Source of the DNA: Paenarthrobacter sp. DKR-5
GTDB lineage: Bacteria; Actinomycetota; Actinomycetes; Actinomycetales; Micrococcaceae
NCBI RefSeq assembly: GCF_018531425.1
Contig: NZ_JAHBOI010000010.1
Span: 1 to 64,000, forward strand
Direction of reading: 5' to 3'
Length of the DNA: 64,000 bases
Position numbers and translations under genes: made by a program. This document shows, piece by piece, positions 50,847 to 58,519 of the stretch. Each line of letters starts with the position of its first letter. Position 1 is the first letter of the stretch. The notes beneath the pieces were generated by a model. It had not been told where the DNA came from. It did no database searches and saw only the letters and a program-made list of their open reading frames with translations.

Positions 50847-53558
50847 ATGGGCAAGAAGCTTGACAAGAAGCGATTCGGCAAAAGGGTCGCCGTGCCCGCA
50901 GCCACCCTTGCTGTCGTGCTCGTCGGAGGCACCGCCTACGCCGCCGTGGAGAACGGCTGGGGTGACGCACTGATCGGGCGCCAGACGGACGGCTCGGTGC
51001 TGACCGCAACAAACCAGAAAATCACGCCAGCAGGAACGAGCATCGAACAGACCGGCCGGCCCCTGGCGATGAGCGTCTCCCCGGACGGCAGGACGGCAGT
51101 CAGCCAGACGTGGGACGGCAAAGGCCAGTTCACCGTGACGGACCTGGTCAACCACAAGGTCCTGCAGCAGCTCTCACCGCCGGCGGCCGCGGACAGCGGC
51201 TCCACCTCCTACGGCGGAGTGCTCTACTCCCCCGACGGTAAGACGCTCTGGGCCGCGCACACTAAAGGCCTGGTGAAGTTCGACGTCGGCTCCGACGGCA
51301 GCCTGTCCAACCCGGTAGCCGTACCACTCCCCGGCGCGAACGGAAAGGACCCCATCCCGGCGGCCCTGGTCTTCGCCCCGGGCGGGAAGCAGATCCTTGC
51401 CACCCTCAACGGCACGAATATGCTCGCCGTGCTGAGCGCGGACACGGGCGCCGTCATCCGGCAGATCCCGGTCGGCAACGCGCCCCGCGACGTGGTGGTC
51501 AACGACGGCCACGCCTTCATCGCCAACCAGGGCGGACGCCCTGCCCAGCCGGGAGACAGGACCAACGACTCCTACGGGACGCACATCGTCACCAACGATG
51601 CCAACGGTTCACCGTCTACCGGCACCGTCTCCGAGGTCGATCCCGCCACAGGCGCCCTCGTTCGCAGTTACGAGACCGGCCTGGCTCCCTCGGCGCTGCT
51701 GGTCCACGGCGACAATGTGTTCGTCGCCAACTCCAACTCGGACACGGTCTCGGTCATCGACGCCAGGGCCGGCAAGATCGGGCAAACCATCAACGTGAAC
51801 CCGCTGCCCGGTGCGCCGGTCGGCAGCTCGCCGAACTCACTGACCATGATCGATGACACGCATCTGGCCGTCAGCCTCGGCCAAGCGAACGCGGTGGCCA
51901 TCTACGAGTTCAAGAACCAGCAGACGCCGGCCACCTTCCAGGGCCTGGTACCCACCGGCTGGTACCCCGGAACCGTTCAGTTCGACAAGCCGCTCGGCCA
52001 GCTCGTGGTCGCCGCCCAGAAGGGCGTCGGGTCCCTCGGCGCCCCGGCCGCTAACGGTGGCCGCACCGTCTACTCCGACCTCGGCCTGGTGAGCACCGTG
52101 CCTGCCCCGAAGCCGGAGCAGCTGCCTGAGCTCACCAAGCGGGTGTGGCAGAACAACCAGTGGGACGAGGCGCTGGCGGACCTGAAGAAGAACCCGTCCC
52201 GCGGCAAGGCACCGGTTGCGATCCCGCGACGGGACGGTGATCCCTCGGCGATCAAGCATGTGTTCATGATCGTGAAGGAAAACCGCACGTACGACCAGAT
52301 CCTCGGCGACGACAACCGCGGCAACGGGGATACGGCTCTGGCCGAGTTTGGCGGCAAGACCACTCCGAACACCCACGCCCTGGCTTCCGCGGCCGGACCT
52401 CTGCTGGATAACATCTACTCCTCCGGCACCATGTCCGCCGACGGTCACCAATGGCTCACCCAGGCCGCCGTCGACGAATATCTCACCCGCTCGATCGGCA
52501 ACTACGACCGCAGCTACCCCTACAACGGGGGCGACGCCCTTGCCTACGGCTCCACCGGCTTCCTCTGGGATAACGCCGCGCGTCACGGGGTGAGCGCCAA
52601 AGACTGGGGTGAGTACACCGACAAGTGGACCGACGCAGCCGGCAACAACGACACGCATTCGTGGGCCCAGTGGTACCAGAACACCAAGGCGCAGGAGGCG
52701 GGCCAGGCAGCCACCATCCCGGCTGACCAGTACCACGCCTCCACCGACGTACCCTCCTTGTCGAAGATCCTGCGCCCGCAGTTCCCCGGTTTCCAGCTTC
52801 AGGTCCCGGACCAGTACCGTGCCGACGCGTTCCTGAAGGACCTGACGCAGGCGGAGAAGGACAACAACCTCCCCGAGCTGAACCTGCTCACCCTTCCGAC
52901 TGACCACACCGCAGGCACGGACCCGTCCAAGCCGACCCCTTCGGCGATGGTCGCGGACAATGACCTTGCCGTGGGCAGGATCATCGACGGCATCTCGCAC
53001 TCGAAGTACGGCAAGGACTCGGCTGTGTTCGTGATGGAAGATGACAGCCAGGCTGGTGTCGATCATGTCGACGGGCACCGTCAGCCGGCCTTGGTGTGGA
53101 GCCCCTACGCGAAGAAGGGCGCCGTCGTAAAGGACTACTACACCCAGCTGAACATCGTGCGCACTATCGAGCAGATCCTCGCACTGCCCCCGATGACCCA
53201 GATGGATCTGGCTGCCGAGCCGATGTTCGACGCTTTCACTGATAAGGCCGACGCGGCCCCTTACACGGCGGTGCGCAACCAGATTCCGCTCGACACGCTC
53301 AACGGAACGGCGGCGGCCGCAGTCCCGGCCGCCGCGCAGCCCGCCGCGCAGGCGTGGCAGGACTGGTCCAGCAAGCAGGACTGGCAGGGTCCGGACCGCG
53401 CCAACCCTGCCCAGTTGAACCACGCTGACTGGTACGCCGCCCACAACTACTCCCGGCCCTACCCCGGTGAGGACAAAATCCTCACGCCCACCGAAGTCGC
53501 AGGCGGCAACACCAAGGCACCCGCCAAGACCCGCGCGGGCACGGACGCCGACGGCTAA
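50847..53558 (+). CDS. Secreted beta-propeller/phosphoesterase fusion
   Basis: This 903-residue protein has a signal peptide (basic KKLDKKRFGKR, core VAVPAATLAVVLVGGTAYA). A YncE-like beta-propeller spans about 50-410, with repeated blocks such as SPDGKTLWAAH, SVIDARAGKIGQTINV and VGNAPRDVVVNDGHAFIANQ. An alkaline-phosphatase-superfamily phosphoesterase (PF04185 type) spans about 460-800, from VFMIVKENRTYDQILGDDNR through YSSGTMSADGHQWLTQAAVD to FVMEDDSQAGVDHVDGHRQP with metal ligands. Relatives include phospholipase C and acid phosphatases. The probable role is releasing phosphate outside the cell. CAAGGAGAC precedes the ATG, a PHO-like box lies upstream, and a strong terminator follows. Confidence 0.9.
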   Translation: MGKKLDKKRFGKRVAVPAATLAVVLVGGTAYAAVENGWGDALIGRQTDGSVLTATNQKITPAGTSIEQTGRPLAMSVSPDGRTAVSQTWDGKGQFTVTDLVNHKVLQQLSPPAAADSGSTSYGGVLYSPDGKTLWAAHTKGLVKFDVGSDGSLSNPVAVPLPGANGKDPIPAALVFAPGGKQILATLNGTNMLAVLSADTGAVIRQIPVGNAPRDVVVNDGHAFIANQGGRPAQPGDRTNDSYGTHIVTNDANGSPSTGTVSEVDPATGALVRSYETGLAPSALLVHGDNVFVANSNSDTVSVIDARAGKIGQTINVNPLPGAPVGSSPNSLTMIDDTHLAVSLGQANAVAIYEFKNQQTPATFQGLVPTGWYPGTVQFDKPLGQLVVAAQKGVGSLGAPAANGGRTVYSDLGLVSTVPAPKPEQLPELTKRVWQNNQWDEALADLKKNPSRGKAPVAIPRRDGDPSAIKHVFMIVKENRTYDQILGDDNRGNGDTALAEFGGKTTPNTHALASAAGPLLDNIYSSGTMSADGHQWLTQAAVDEYLTRSIGNYDRSYPYNGGDALAYGSTGFLWDNAARHGVSAKDWGEYTDKWTDAAGNNDTHSWAQWYQNTKAQEAGQAATIPADQYHASTDVPSLSKILRPQFPGFQLQVPDQYRADAFLKDLTQAEKDNNLPELNLLTLPTDHTAGTDPSKPTPSAMVADNDLAVGRIIDGISHSKYGKDSAVFVMEDDSQAGVDHVDGHRQPALVWSPYAKKGAVVKDYYTQLNIVRTIEQILALPPMTQMDLAAEPMFDAFTDKADAAPYTAVRNQIPLDTLNGTAAAAVPAAAQPAAQAWQDWSSKQDWQGPDRANPAQLNHADWYAAHNYSRPYPGEDKILTPTEVAGGNTKAPAKTRAGTDADG

Positions 53559-53579
53559 GCCGCAGGAACTTCGTTCAAG

Positions 53580-53620
53580 CTGCCAGGGCCCCTGTTCCGA
53601 AAGAGCAGGGGCCCTGGCAG
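53580..53620 (+). terminator. Rho-independent-type hairpin
   Basis: A perfect 15-bp GC-rich stem (53580-53594 and 53606-53620) with an 11-nt loop lies 22 bp after the stop of the phosphoesterase. Confidence 0.85.
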
Positions 53621-54038
53621 CTGCGACGGGAGGCCTCAGACAGGGCTGTTTGCGCGCTCCAATCGGGTGCGGCCGGAACCCCCGAGACTGTCCCGGTCGC
53701 CCCGCGCCCCTTAGAGGGTGGCTCGCACGGAAGCTTGACGCTTTCTTGCTGCTTTTCAAAGCGAGCTTCAAGCATCGGCTGCGAGACTGTGTGTCGCCGG
53801 GGCGGGGTGCCCCTTGAGACCGGGCTTCGGCCCGCTGCCGGCCAAAGGCGCGACGACTGACTCCTGACAGATGTCATGGTGCCGCTTAGGATCGAGACCA
53901 GGTCCACGTCGGGAACCCCGCGCCGCCCCCAAGGCCGCGGGGTTCCCGCCGTTAAAGGGACTGGGACTTACTTCACGCCAAGACGAGGCACGGATTCCCT
54001 CAATCCCTTGCCTCTGCATTGCCTGCCTGAGCCCCCCG
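53621..54038. other. Intergenic region without a recognisable gene
   Basis: About 420 bp between the phosphoesterase terminator and the stop of a minus-strand hypothetical gene. Open frames exist on both strands but read as GC-driven low-quality peptides with no ribosome site. I see no RNA gene or repeat in it. Confidence 0.5.
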
Positions 54039-54629
54039 CTAGGCCGTACAGCCGGCGAACAGCCCGGATTCGACCGGCCGCTGGATGACGCCCTCCAACA
54101 TCGTCCTCACAGAGCCAAGCGGTTCAGCGAACCAGGGCCGACCAAGCATTTCCAGCCACCCCTCACGCACCACCTCCCCGCCGCGCACGAACTGGCGCTG
54201 CCGCCATTCCGGACGGCTGTCGTACCGGGCGGCCGTGAGCCTCGACAGGGCTTGGCAGGAATAGGCAAGCTCGCCGGGTGGGTCGCTGCGTTCAAACCTG
54301 AAGCTGACGATGAACATCGCACCGTCGGCCCCGAGCCACACTTCGTCAACGGCACGCTCATAATGGACAAGCACCTCCGCTCCAGCCTTGCTGGCACTGA
54401 CGCTCGTTTCCGAGAGGAGGAGTGAGTCCAGGCGCCAGGCATCCCTTAATTGCCTTGTCCGGGTCCGACGAAGACCGAGGAATCCGTGACGGGAGGACAC
54501 TCCCGGAGGAGCGGTCGGGTGCACATCGTACGGGCGGCCTTCCGCAATCAAAGCGCCCGCGGTGCCTGCGGCGAACCCTTCGAGTCGCTGGAAGCTGCCC
54601 TCGCCGGGCTCACCCTCAGCCCCTGTCAT
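54039..54629 (-). CDS. Hypothetical protein (196 aa)
   Basis: I recognise no family. The start MTGAEGEPGEGSFQRLEGFA is chosen because the upstream extension to 54830 is Cys-rich, low-quality sequence. The middle has a plausible alternating beta pattern (AEVLVHYERAVDEVWLGADG, MFIVSFRFERSD) and the end is helical (EWRQRQFVRGGEVVREGWLE, MLGRPWFAEPLG). It is probably soluble and shows no signal peptide. It stands alone and is divergent from the coiled-coil protein, with about 500 bp between. Codon use is less biased than in most neighbours. Confidence 0.55.
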   Translation of the reverse strand: MTGAEGEPGEGSFQRLEGFAAGTAGALIAEGRPYDVHPTAPPGVSSRHGFLGLRRTRTRQLRDAWRLDSLLLSETSVSASKAGAEVLVHYERAVDEVWLGADGAMFIVSFRFERSDPPGELAYSCQALSRLTAARYDSRPEWRQRQFVRGGEVVREGWLEMLGRPWFAEPLGSVRTMLEGVIQRPVESGLFAGCTA

Positions 54630-54935
54630 CCCCGCGTCCCGCCGTGACGAGTAGCGGTCAGCGGGAACGGAGAGACCCAGGTGGAAAATGATGCAGACAT
54701 GGCTTCCTAACACAAATGAGACCTTTGCGCCGGAGCAAAAGCATGCACCGCGCAAACTCCCAGCACCGTAGCACCCGCCGGTGAACGTCGAGGAGAGGCG
54801 CATCGCGCGCCCCGGGGCGTTGCTTTCCACCGCGGGGCCGTGATCTAGCCCTGGTTATCGGGCAGCCATGCGCGCCGCGTACGCAGCCTTACACGAGAGC
54901 GAGAAGAAAGCGTGATGGGGCTTTCCTCCACGGTT

Positions 54936-54964
54936 TTGACTAATCTGTGTTGGTTAGCTAATCT
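54936..54964 (+). promoter_or_regulatory. Probable sigma-70-type promoter for the coiled-coil protein
   Basis: TTGACT (54936-54941) and TAATCT (54959-54964) are separated by 17 bp in an unusually AT-rich patch. Transcription from here would give a leader of about 165 nt before the ATG at 55138. The sequence from 54630 up to the promoter shows no gene. Confidence 0.5.
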
Positions 54965-55137
54965 TCGGCTTGGTCTCAACAAGCGGTAACCGGCGGCAGT
55001 TTCTCCCCTGTCCGAAGGTTTCCGCGACGGAGCCACCGCACTGCCCCGCCAAAAAGGCATCCGGTCTCACCGGGCATTCAGGTGGCGCCGGACACCCCTC
55101 AGGTGCCGGGCGCTCTTATCCGAGAGTCAATTTCATC

Positions 55138-56037
55138 ATGCGCAAAACCTCCCAGATCCTCGCTGCCGTCGCGATCGCCGCGTCCGCGGCCACCGTCGGT
55201 GCCGGCGCTGCCCAAGCAGCTGCCCCCGTGCACAGGCACACCGCCCCTTCCCACTCCCACACCGCCAACACCCACGCGGTGACCGCCAAGCAGCTCGCCG
55301 CCGCGAAGCAGGCAGCAGCAAAGGCCGTGTCCGCCGCCGAGGTGAACGCCGCCCGCGTCCGGGCCGCCGGCAACCAGCAGGTCGCCGCTGCCCGTGCAGC
55401 CGGTGCGAAGCTCGTCGCCGCTGCTCAGCAGAAGGTCGACGCCGCCCAGGCCCTGGTGGACACTGACACCGCGGTCGTGGCCGTTGCCCAGACCGCGCTC
55501 GACACCGCTACCGCTGCCGTCGCGGCCGACCAGACCGCCGTCAACGATGCGCAGACTGCTGTGACCAACGCGCAGACCGCGGTCACCAACGACCAGGCCG
55601 CCGTGGCTGCCGACAACCAGGCAGTCTCCGACGCCCAGGCCCAGCTCGCCGCCGCCACCACCCCGGACGAGCAGTCCGCCGCCCAGGCGAACCTGGACGC
55701 CGCCAACGCTAAGCTGGCCACCGATCAGGCCACGCTGGCCACCGATCAGGCGACCCTGTCCACTGACCAGGCCACCCTCACCGCAGCGCAGGACAAGCTG
55801 ACCGCTGACACCGCCACCCAGGCTCAGGCCCAGTCCGCTGTGGACGCCGCCAAGGCCCAGCTGGCTACCGACCAGGCCGCCCTGACCGACGCACAGAACG
55901 CGCTGACCGCCGCCATCAACTCGGCCAAGGCTTCCATCGCCGCAGCCCAGGCAGCAGCCGCGAAGGCCAACGCCGCCGCGCAGGCCGCTATCACCGCAGC
56001 GAAGGCGAACCTGGCGCTGCTGAACCACCGCCACTAA
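55138..56037 (+). CDS. Secreted Ala-rich coiled-coil repeat protein
   Basis: This 299-residue protein has a clear signal peptide (MRKTSQILAAVAIAASAATV...AAQAAA) and a His-rich stretch (HRHTAPSHSHTANTH). Almost 230 residues of Ala/Asp/Gln/Thr-rich heptad sequence follow, including LATDQATLATDQATLSTDQA and ADQTAVNDAQTAVTNAQTAV. It should form a long extracellular coiled coil. It lacks a sortase LPxTG motif, so it may be free or held by wall charge. AT-poor codons and a strong downstream terminator suggest high expression. No ribosome site is obvious just before the ATG. The function is unknown; hydrolase-regulating or surface-spacer roles are possible. Confidence 0.8.
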   Translation: MRKTSQILAAVAIAASAATVGAGAAQAAAPVHRHTAPSHSHTANTHAVTAKQLAAAKQAAAKAVSAAEVNAARVRAAGNQQVAAARAAGAKLVAAAQQKVDAAQALVDTDTAVVAVAQTALDTATAAVAADQTAVNDAQTAVTNAQTAVTNDQAAVAADNQAVSDAQAQLAAATTPDEQSAAQANLDAANAKLATDQATLATDQATLSTDQATLTAAQDKLTADTATQAQAQSAVDAAKAQLATDQAALTDAQNALTAAINSAKASIAAAQAAAAKANAAAQAAITAAKANLALLNHRH

Positions 56038-56073
56038 GCCGCGGCCGGCCCGGCGCCGGCTTCGACATCAGGG

Positions 56074-56110
56074 GAAGGGTCCCGGACCGGTCAACGGTCC
56101 GGGACCCTTC
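56074..56110 (+). terminator. Rho-independent hairpin
   Basis: A perfect 16-bp stem (56074-56089 and 56095-56110) with loop GTCAA is followed by TCTCGTTT. It lies 37 bp after the stop of the coiled-coil protein. Confidence 0.88.
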
Positions 56111-56228
56111 TCTCGTTTGACTACCGCCGCGAGCGCAGCGGGTGTATAACGAGCGCGTGGGTCCCGTCACCCGCGCCCACCTTGTCCGGGGTCCGGCCAG
56201 CGTGGTCCTTCTTCCGAAAGGCCGGCCA

Positions 56229-56516
56229 ATGCTCAACGACAACCTTCGCCCCGTGCTGGTGGCAGCCGCGGACTTGGAGACCGTCCAATGGGAAATGGAC
56301 CAAGCCGTCCAGCTGCTCGAGGAAGCAATGCGACGAGCGCTGCTTGAAGGCATAGCCCTCGACAGGGTCGCATCCGCGGCCGGCATGACCGCCGGCGAGG
56401 TCATCAGCCGCACCGGAATGCAGCTGCGGGGCCTGGCCGCCCCGGGTGATGCCGCTGGACTGCCCCGGGAGCACCGCAAGGGCGAAGGCCCGGACCGGGC
56501 ACTCGAACCCGCCTAA
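56229..56516 (+). CDS. Hypothetical protein (95 aa)
   Basis: The ATG at 56229 follows GAAAGG and opens MLNDNLRPVLVAAADLETVQ. A long helix comes next (WEMDQAVQLLEEAMRRALLE), then a helix-turn-helix-like segment (GIALDRVASAAGMTAGEVIS). This could be a small DNA-binding or regulatory protein, but I recognise no family. A longer in-frame form from 56142 lacks a ribosome site. Its stop overlaps the stop of the convergent SpoIIAA-like gene by four bases. Confidence 0.6.
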   Translation: MLNDNLRPVLVAAADLETVQWEMDQAVQLLEEAMRRALLEGIALDRVASAAGMTAGEVISRTGMQLRGLAAPGDAAGLPREHRKGEGPDRALEPA

Positions 56517-56929
56517 CCGGGGTTCGGCCCGGGCGCGCCCAGCAGCCAGGCAACTGCAGCGGCTTCCGAGGTGAAGTAGCGGGTCGGGCGGGGCGGCTTC
56601 CGCACGCCGATGAAAAAGCTCGCTATGGTCGCGTCCACGGGAGAGTTCCCGAGCAGCGCGACACGGGATGCCGGATACGGGCCCGAAAACACCCGCAGGG
56701 AACCCGCACTGTGCCCCTGGCGTTCACGCATGTCGACCAGCAGCGGACGCTCGGTGCCGCCGGTGATCCGCTGGACGGCATCGAGAACCTCGCGCGCGTC
56801 CTCCGCCTCCACGTCTGCTGGAGTGGCCCAGACCACGTGTGTGATCCCGTCCGGGCGTGTCCGGACCTCGGCTTTGCCGCCGGGCAGGACTACCGGGACG
56901 TTGGGTACCCTGGGCTCGTCCTCACACAT
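56513..56929 (-). CDS. SpoIIAA-like (STAS/DUF7793-type) protein
   Basis: This 138-residue soluble protein has an alternating beta-alpha pattern: RTRPDGITHVVWATPADVEA, a helix (DAREVLDAVQRIT), a core strand PLLVDMRER, and a C-terminal FFIGVRKPPRPTRYFTSEAA segment followed by VAWLL. This matches SpoIIAA/STAS-like actinobacterial proteins. Classical STAS anti-anti-sigma factors carry a phosphorylatable Ser/Thr after the strand; here HSAGSLR follows, with candidate serines. A link to the receiver-PP2C phosphatase at 21.7 kb is conceivable but speculative. Confidence 0.7.
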   Translation of the reverse strand: MCEDEPRVPNVPVVLPGGKAEVRTRPDGITHVVWATPADVEAEDAREVLDAVQRITGGTERPLLVDMRERQGHSAGSLRVFSGPYPASRVALLGNSPVDATIASFFIGVRKPPRPTRYFTSEAAAVAWLLGAPGPNPG

Positions 56930-57225
56930 TCAGCAATGTAACCATGCTTCGGTTTCGGCCCGCATCCCGGTTGTCCGCCTGTCCCCAATGCTTTCCTTAC
57001 TGATGGCACGGGCAGAGCCCGGGCGCGCAGGGGTGTGGTGGGGGTGCTTCTCGACCCCGCGTTTGCGGACGGATCACATGGTTTCTCCTACCTCAGTTGA
57101 GCCATCTTGCGCCGTCGGCTCGTGTCATGAGTTGATCCGGCACATCTTCGCGACGGAAGCGACCTTTTTCGATCTTGGCCGGCTCAATTCTTGTGCAGTT
57201 CTTGTTTTCCCGCGCGTGGAGCATG
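56930..57225. other. Intergenic region without a recognisable gene
   Basis: About 300 bp upstream of the SpoIIAA-like gene and downstream of the tRNA terminator. Frames give only GC-driven, low-quality peptides. I see no repeat or RNA gene. Confidence 0.5.
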
Positions 57226-57271
57226 CAAAAACCCCTCCTGATCCAACGTTTCCGCAGGTCAGAAGGGGTTT
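57226..57271 (-). terminator. tRNA-Thr terminator
   Basis: Arms at 57229-57241 and 57259-57271 pair over 13 bp with one mismatch. Read on the tRNA strand, the stem ends in a run of five T residues. It begins five bases after the tRNA 3' end. Confidence 0.8.
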
Positions 57272-57275
57272 ACCG

Positions 57276-57349
57276 AGCCCCCTGCCGGATTCGAACCGGC
57301 GACCCCCTGTTTACAAGACAGGTGCTCTGGCCAACTGAGCTAAGGAGGC
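57276..57349 (-). tRNA. tRNA-Thr (anticodon TGT)
   Basis: On the minus strand, the acceptor arm GCCTCCT pairs with AGGGGGC. The D arm is AGCTCAGTTGGCCAGAGC. The anticodon arm has the loop CTTGTAA, giving anticodon TGT, and the T arm is GCCGGTTCGAATCCGGC. All stems pair. CCA is not encoded. Confidence 0.97.
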
Positions 57350-57420
57350 GGGTGCACCTTCGGGCGTCGGCGAGGATGCCCGAAGGTGCGAAGTTTGCTA
57401 GCTAAGACTAGCCCAGGAGG

Positions 57421-57445
57421 GCCGCCGCCGGAAAACGGCGGCGGC
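57421..57445 (-). terminator. Hairpin after the DsbA-like gene
   Basis: A 10-bp all-GC stem (57421-57430 and 57436-57445) with loop GAAAA lies 11 bp after the stop of the minus-strand thioredoxin gene. A second inverted repeat (57354-57365 and 57378-57389) sits between it and the tRNA. Confidence 0.7.
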
Positions 57446-57456
57446 ACCCGCGCCGG

Positions 57457-58347
57457 CTACTTCTTGGCCTTGATGATGCCGTCCACGAAGGCCTTGAAGT
57501 CGGTACTGCCGTCCCACTTCTGCCCGTCGACGAAGACGGTCGGGGTTCCGGTGATGCCGTAGGCCTGGGCCTCCGCGCTGATCGCTTTTACGTAGGGCCG
57601 GTAGGTCCCGCTGTCCACGCAACTGCCGATGTCCCCCGCCCCTGCGTCGGCCGCGATCTTCTTCAGCTGGTCGTTGCTCAGGCCAGCGCTGCCTTCGGCG
57701 GGCTGCTGGGCGTAGAGAGCGTTGAAGAAGTCCGCGTACTTGGTCGGGGAGCTGTTGGCGACACACGCCGCAGCGTTGGCCGCACGCGAGGAGTACTTGG
57801 TGGTCGAGTTCTGGTCCAGAAAGCCAAGGGCGCGGTACTCCACCGTGGCCTGGCCGGCGTCGCGCCACTTGGTCAGGTCGGCGCCGTACTGCTGCTCGAA
57901 GCGCTGGCAGACCGGGCAGATGAAGTCGACATAGGCCACAATCTGCACCGGTTTCCCGGCCGGGCTCTTGGCAACCCCGGGCGGCACGACGGCGGCCCCC
58001 GGGGCGGTGGGAGACGGCGCGGAGGTAGGAACGTCGGACATCGAGATGGTCGAGGCGCTCACAGCACTTACGGTGTTCTTCGCCCCGAGGACGACGCCGC
58101 CGTGCGCGTTGGCGTTGGCCGGCGTCGGCCCGTTATCCGCGATCGGTGCGGCGCTGCGCAGGTTGGTCGTCACGATAAGGGCAATCACCGCCACCACGGC
58201 GACCAGGGCCACGAGTACGCCGCTGCGGATGAGCAATTTGTTGCGCTTTTCCTTGCGCTTTTGCTCCTCGCGGATCTGCCGGGCTTTTTCGCGGGCTTCC
58301 GCCGTGCGCTCGGCCTTCGTGGGCTTTCGGTCGTTCTGTGGGCTCAT
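57457..58347 (-). CDS. Membrane-anchored DsbA-like thioredoxin-fold protein
   Basis: This 296-residue protein has a highly charged cytoplasmic N-terminus (KAERTAEAREKARQIREEQK), one membrane helix (about 40-62) and a Ser/Pro linker. The outward thioredoxin_4/DsbA-type domain has the active-site CPVC (about 143-146) and the cis-proline in GITGTPTVFVDG. Two further cysteines (NAAACVA, IGSCVD) may form a structural disulphide. It should catalyse disulphide exchange in exported proteins. Its usual partner is a vitamin K epoxide reductase-like or DsbB protein, not seen here. Confidence 0.9.
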   Translation of the reverse strand: MSPQNDRKPTKAERTAEAREKARQIREEQKRKEKRNKLLIRSGVLVALVAVVAVIALIVTTNLRSAAPIADNGPTPANANAHGGVVLGAKNTVSAVSASTISMSDVPTSAPSPTAPGAAVVPPGVAKSPAGKPVQIVAYVDFICPVCQRFEQQYGADLTKWRDAGQATVEYRALGFLDQNSTTKYSSRAANAAACVANSSPTKYADFFNALYAQQPAEGSAGLSNDQLKKIAADAGAGDIGSCVDSGTYRPYVKAISAEAQAYGITGTPTVFVDGQKWDGSTDFKAFVDGIIKAKK

Positions 58348-58519
58348 GGTTCCTCGTGTCAGTGGGCGTGGGCCGGCCGGGAAACGGCAACCCCCTCATT
58401 TTAGGCCAGAGGCTGCGAGCCCCCTGAGAAGCCCCCAGCCCGCAAAAGGGCCTCCACCGGCCCCAACGAACAACCCGCCAATCTGATTCCGGCGCAGATT
58501 TCGCTAAGGTTGCTTACAG

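Noticed and set aside
51837..53771. 644-codon minus-strand frame opposite the phosphoesterase
   Set aside because: Antisense shadow; the plus strand has signal peptide, propeller and phosphoesterase motifs.
55000..55137. Leader of the coiled-coil protein as a c-di-AMP (ydaO-type) riboswitch
   Set aside because: GGTAACC is present but the other conserved core segments of that riboswitch could not be found.
55099..56034. Gly-rich minus-strand frame opposite the coiled-coil protein
   Set aside because: Antisense of Ala/Asp/Thr codons gives Gly/Val/Arg repeats; no ribosome site or recognisable family.
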